Of a stretch of DNA of 55,093 bases, positions 53,213 to 55,093 are shown in pieces. Source of the stretch: CAYSSG01 sp964433635 (lineage in GTDB: Bacteria > Atribacterota > Phoenicimicrobiia > Phoenicimicrobiales > Stramentimicrobiaceae). Location of the stretch: contig CAYSSG010000012.1 in assembly GCA_964433635.1 (NCBI GenBank), positions 1-55,093 on the forward strand, given 5' to 3'. The first letter of the stretch is position 1. Each line of letters begins with the position of its first letter. The position numbers and the translations under genes are program-made. The notes under the pieces are model-generated. The model searched no databases. It was not told the origin of the DNA and saw nothing but the letters and a program-made list of their open reading frames with translations.

Positions 53213-55075
53213 CTACTCTTCCTTATACATCTCATAGAAATCTCCAGCAAAAGCACCAACCGGAATCAAGGGATGATAATACCACCCCTTAGTCCAATCT
53301 CTTTCCACATGGTACCCATGATGCTGGCATAGATACAGGGCAATTGCCTGATCATGGGCTATTTCCATCAATTTCCGGTAGATTTTTTCCCTTTCAGAGG
53401 TATTCACTGTTTGAATAGCCTGCTGAATCAGCGGATCGATCGATAGCTGGGCTAATTTTTGATAATTTTCACCATAGGCAGCGCCCAGCGTACCATAGCT
53501 GAACAAAAGACCGCCAACCCAGGCATACGGATCAGGAAAATCTACCTGCCAGCCAATATTATACATGGTAAGCCTGCCGGAATACAGTTCCTTTAACATG
53601 GTCGGGAATGTCACGCCTATGGGTTGAATTTCAAACCGGGGATTGATAATTTTGGCAAATTCAGCAATCATTTCGCAGGAAGTCTGAGCATAATCTGCAC
53701 CTGCTGTATAAAAAATATCAAAACGGAATCCTTTAGCCCATAGCTCACCATTCCAGGACTGTTTAAATTCCTCCTCTGCCTTCTTTAGATTCTGCTGGTA
53801 ATAGAATTCGAGCCCTTCAAGATATCCCATTGTTTCCCTGGTCATGGGACCGGAAACTCTCATACCCTGTCCCTGCAATGTCTTTTCAATAAAGGTATCA
53901 TAGGGAAACAAATAAGAAAAAGCCTTTCTCACATGAATATCAGCAAAGAAATCAGATGGAATCCCCTCTCCATCCAGTTGTCCGCTCCCGATAAAACCAT
54001 TTCCCTCTTCATTAATCGACCAGTTAAAATGCATGATATTGATGGACTGCATCGGTAAATTTTCAATGACCCGGACACCCTCAATATCTCTCACCTCATT
54101 AATAAAACCTGGCGGGACTTCGATGATATCTGCATCTCCGTTAAAAAAGATTAATTTCCGGGTAATCCATTCAGGAATAATCTGTATTAAGACCCTTTGC
54201 ATTTTAGCCGGCCCCTGCCAGTAGGAATCGAAACGCTCCAATTGAATCAATTCACCGGGAACCCATCTTTGAAACTGAAAAGGACCGGTACCATTTGTCA
54301 TGACATACAATGGGTCATCTTCTGCAGTCGGGTCATGATAATTCCACCATCCCTCCGCTCTGCCATTCCAGGCTCCCTGTTGAACAGCCCATGCCTTATT
54401 CATAATAGCTGCACAACTGTTGTTCTGGGCTAAAATACTCAAAAATGCACTGTATGGGGTCTGGAGATGAAAAACCACATCTTCTTTCTCCACCGTAATA
54501 GCGGGATCAATATGGTCTCTGAAAATACTTTCCATGATCTCCTGATACTGGGGCAGAAGTGCCCCCTCCTGGAACAGATCCTCATAGGATTGGACACCGG
54601 CTAATTCAATGGCTAAATCCTCAATGCTGCTCACGCCCAGAAGCGGTTCTAAAAGCATCCAGGTAGGACCCCCGACCCGATCCAGTATCATACTTCTTTT
54701 AAAGCTATAAGCCACATCTTCAGCTGTTAATGTATTACCATTATGAAATAAGACATTCTGCCTGATTGGAAAGACATAGGTCAGGCCTTCATCCTGTATC
54801 AGGCCATTTTCATCTGAAGGAACCTGTATCGATAATAATGGTTCAAATTCAGTTAGACTGTCTTTCTTAAACTTCATTAAATTCTCATAGACATGATAGG
54901 TGATCTGCATGCTGGCTTCATCATAAAGCCAATGGGGATCGAGGGATTCTATATCTCCCAGACTGGTATAGATAAGCGTATCAGGATTGGATACCTGGCT
55001 GTCAACTGTGACAGGTATCACAGATAACACAAAAATGGAAAAAACTAAAAAAAGGAAAAAAGATCTGTTTTTCAT
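53213..55075 (-). CDS. Peptide/nickel-type ABC transporter substrate-binding protein
   Basis: 620 residues, family-5 extracellular binding protein (DppA/OppA type). Signal peptide of about 27 residues without a lipobox. Core blocks include DTLIYTSLGDIESLDPHW, TYVFPIRQNVLFHNGNTLTAEDVAYSFKRS and the typical end region DPLIQQAIQTVNTSEREKIYRKLMEIAHDQAIALYL. The ligand may be an oligopeptide or other medium-sized solute. GGGGG precedes the ATG, 18 bases from the window end, so any permease genes would lie outside the window or elsewhere. Its stop codon directly abuts the malQ stop. Confidence 0.9.
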   Translation of the reverse strand: MKNRSFFLFLVFSIFVLSVIPVTVDSQVSNPDTLIYTSLGDIESLDPHWLYDEASMQITYHVYENLMKFKKDSLTEFEPLLSIQVPSDENGLIQDEGLTYVFPIRQNVLFHNGNTLTAEDVAYSFKRSMILDRVGGPTWMLLEPLLGVSSIEDLAIELAGVQSYEDLFQEGALLPQYQEIMESIFRDHIDPAITVEKEDVVFHLQTPYSAFLSILAQNNSCAAIMNKAWAVQQGAWNGRAEGWWNYHDPTAEDDPLYVMTNGTGPFQFQRWVPGELIQLERFDSYWQGPAKMQRVLIQIIPEWITRKLIFFNGDADIIEVPPGFINEVRDIEGVRVIENLPMQSINIMHFNWSINEEGNGFIGSGQLDGEGIPSDFFADIHVRKAFSYLFPYDTFIEKTLQGQGMRVSGPMTRETMGYLEGLEFYYQQNLKKAEEEFKQSWNGELWAKGFRFDIFYTAGADYAQTSCEMIAEFAKIINPRFEIQPIGVTFPTMLKELYSGRLTMYNIGWQVDFPDPYAWVGGLLFSYGTLGAAYGENYQKLAQLSIDPLIQQAIQTVNTSEREKIYRKLMEIAHDQAIALYLCQHHGYHVERDWTKGWYYHPLIPVGAFAGDFYEMYKEE

Positions 55076-55093
55076 ATTCCCCCCTAACTCAAA

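Overview
The window looks like a piece of a metagenome-assembled genome from an anaerobic, probably diderm bacterium of moderate GC. Shine-Dalgarno sites are strong and AGGAGG-like, which argues against Bacteroidota. All three solute-binding proteins (24678-25952, 30134-31255, 53213-55075) have cleavable signal peptides with no lipobox cysteine, as expected for free periplasmic proteins. ATP synthesis or ion pumping is by a V/A-type ATPase. An Atribacterota-like or similar uncultured lineage is possible, but the phylum cannot be fixed from this sequence. Three runs of exactly 100 N each sit between exact 55-bp copies of the same sequence, so they are scaffolding joins rather than biology.

Layout. 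257-4029: a large secreted gluzincin-type metalloprotease and a small conserved protein of unknown function. 4257-12919: a nine-gene V/A-ATPase operon in transcription order H-C-I-K-F-E-A-B-D, all on the minus strand. 13007-16507: a ZIP metal transporter, a pyrimidine-dimer-glycosylase-like/DUF1722 fusion, a PQQ-type sugar dehydrogenase and an AbrB-like protein. 16747-18609: the TypA/BipA GTPase. 19072-25952: a sugar-uptake operon (binding protein, two permeases, GH3 glycosidase, xylose-isomerase family protein) with a good sigma-70 promoter and an operator-like palindrome at its start. 26535-31255: a branched-chain amino-acid-type ABC operon (SBP, livH, livM, livG, livF). 31768-32193: the scar of a deleted sugar ABC transporter. 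32441-38098: a DUF401 permease, a terpenoid-cyclase-fold protein, a cysteine synthase with a broken or unusual start, a B3/B4-domain protein, a winged-HTH nucleotidyltransferase and a MliC-like lysozyme inhibitor. 38435-39715: a serine hydroxymethyltransferase homologue with altered active-site residues. 39942-41365: RlmA-like methyltransferase and a PspC protein. 41555-53212: a six-gene alpha-glucan operon. 53213-55075: an oligopeptide-type binding protein.

How the genes fit together. The glucan operon encodes the GlgE route in one transcript. TreS converts trehalose to maltose, and its fused maltokinase makes maltose 1-phosphate. GlgE polymerises that to alpha-1,4-glucan and GlgB branches it. 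A GH57/DUF3536 enzyme and MalQ probably remodel or recycle the polymer. A 92-residue protein of unknown function heads the operon. The 19-26 kb operon would import a xylo- or gluco-oligosaccharide, cleave it with the GH3 enzyme and isomerise the released aldose. The V-ATPase K subunit lacks the glutamines that bind Na+ in Enterococcus NtpK, so proton coupling is more likely.

Points most worth checking are the SHMT-like active site, the small leader protein of the GlgE operon, the fused transporter scar, the apparent CUG and AUC/frameshift starts of malQ and cysK, the possible 3' frameshift of the gene at 3547, and the regulatory palindromes and hairpins next to several operons. No tRNA, rRNA, CRISPR array or intact insertion sequence was seen.
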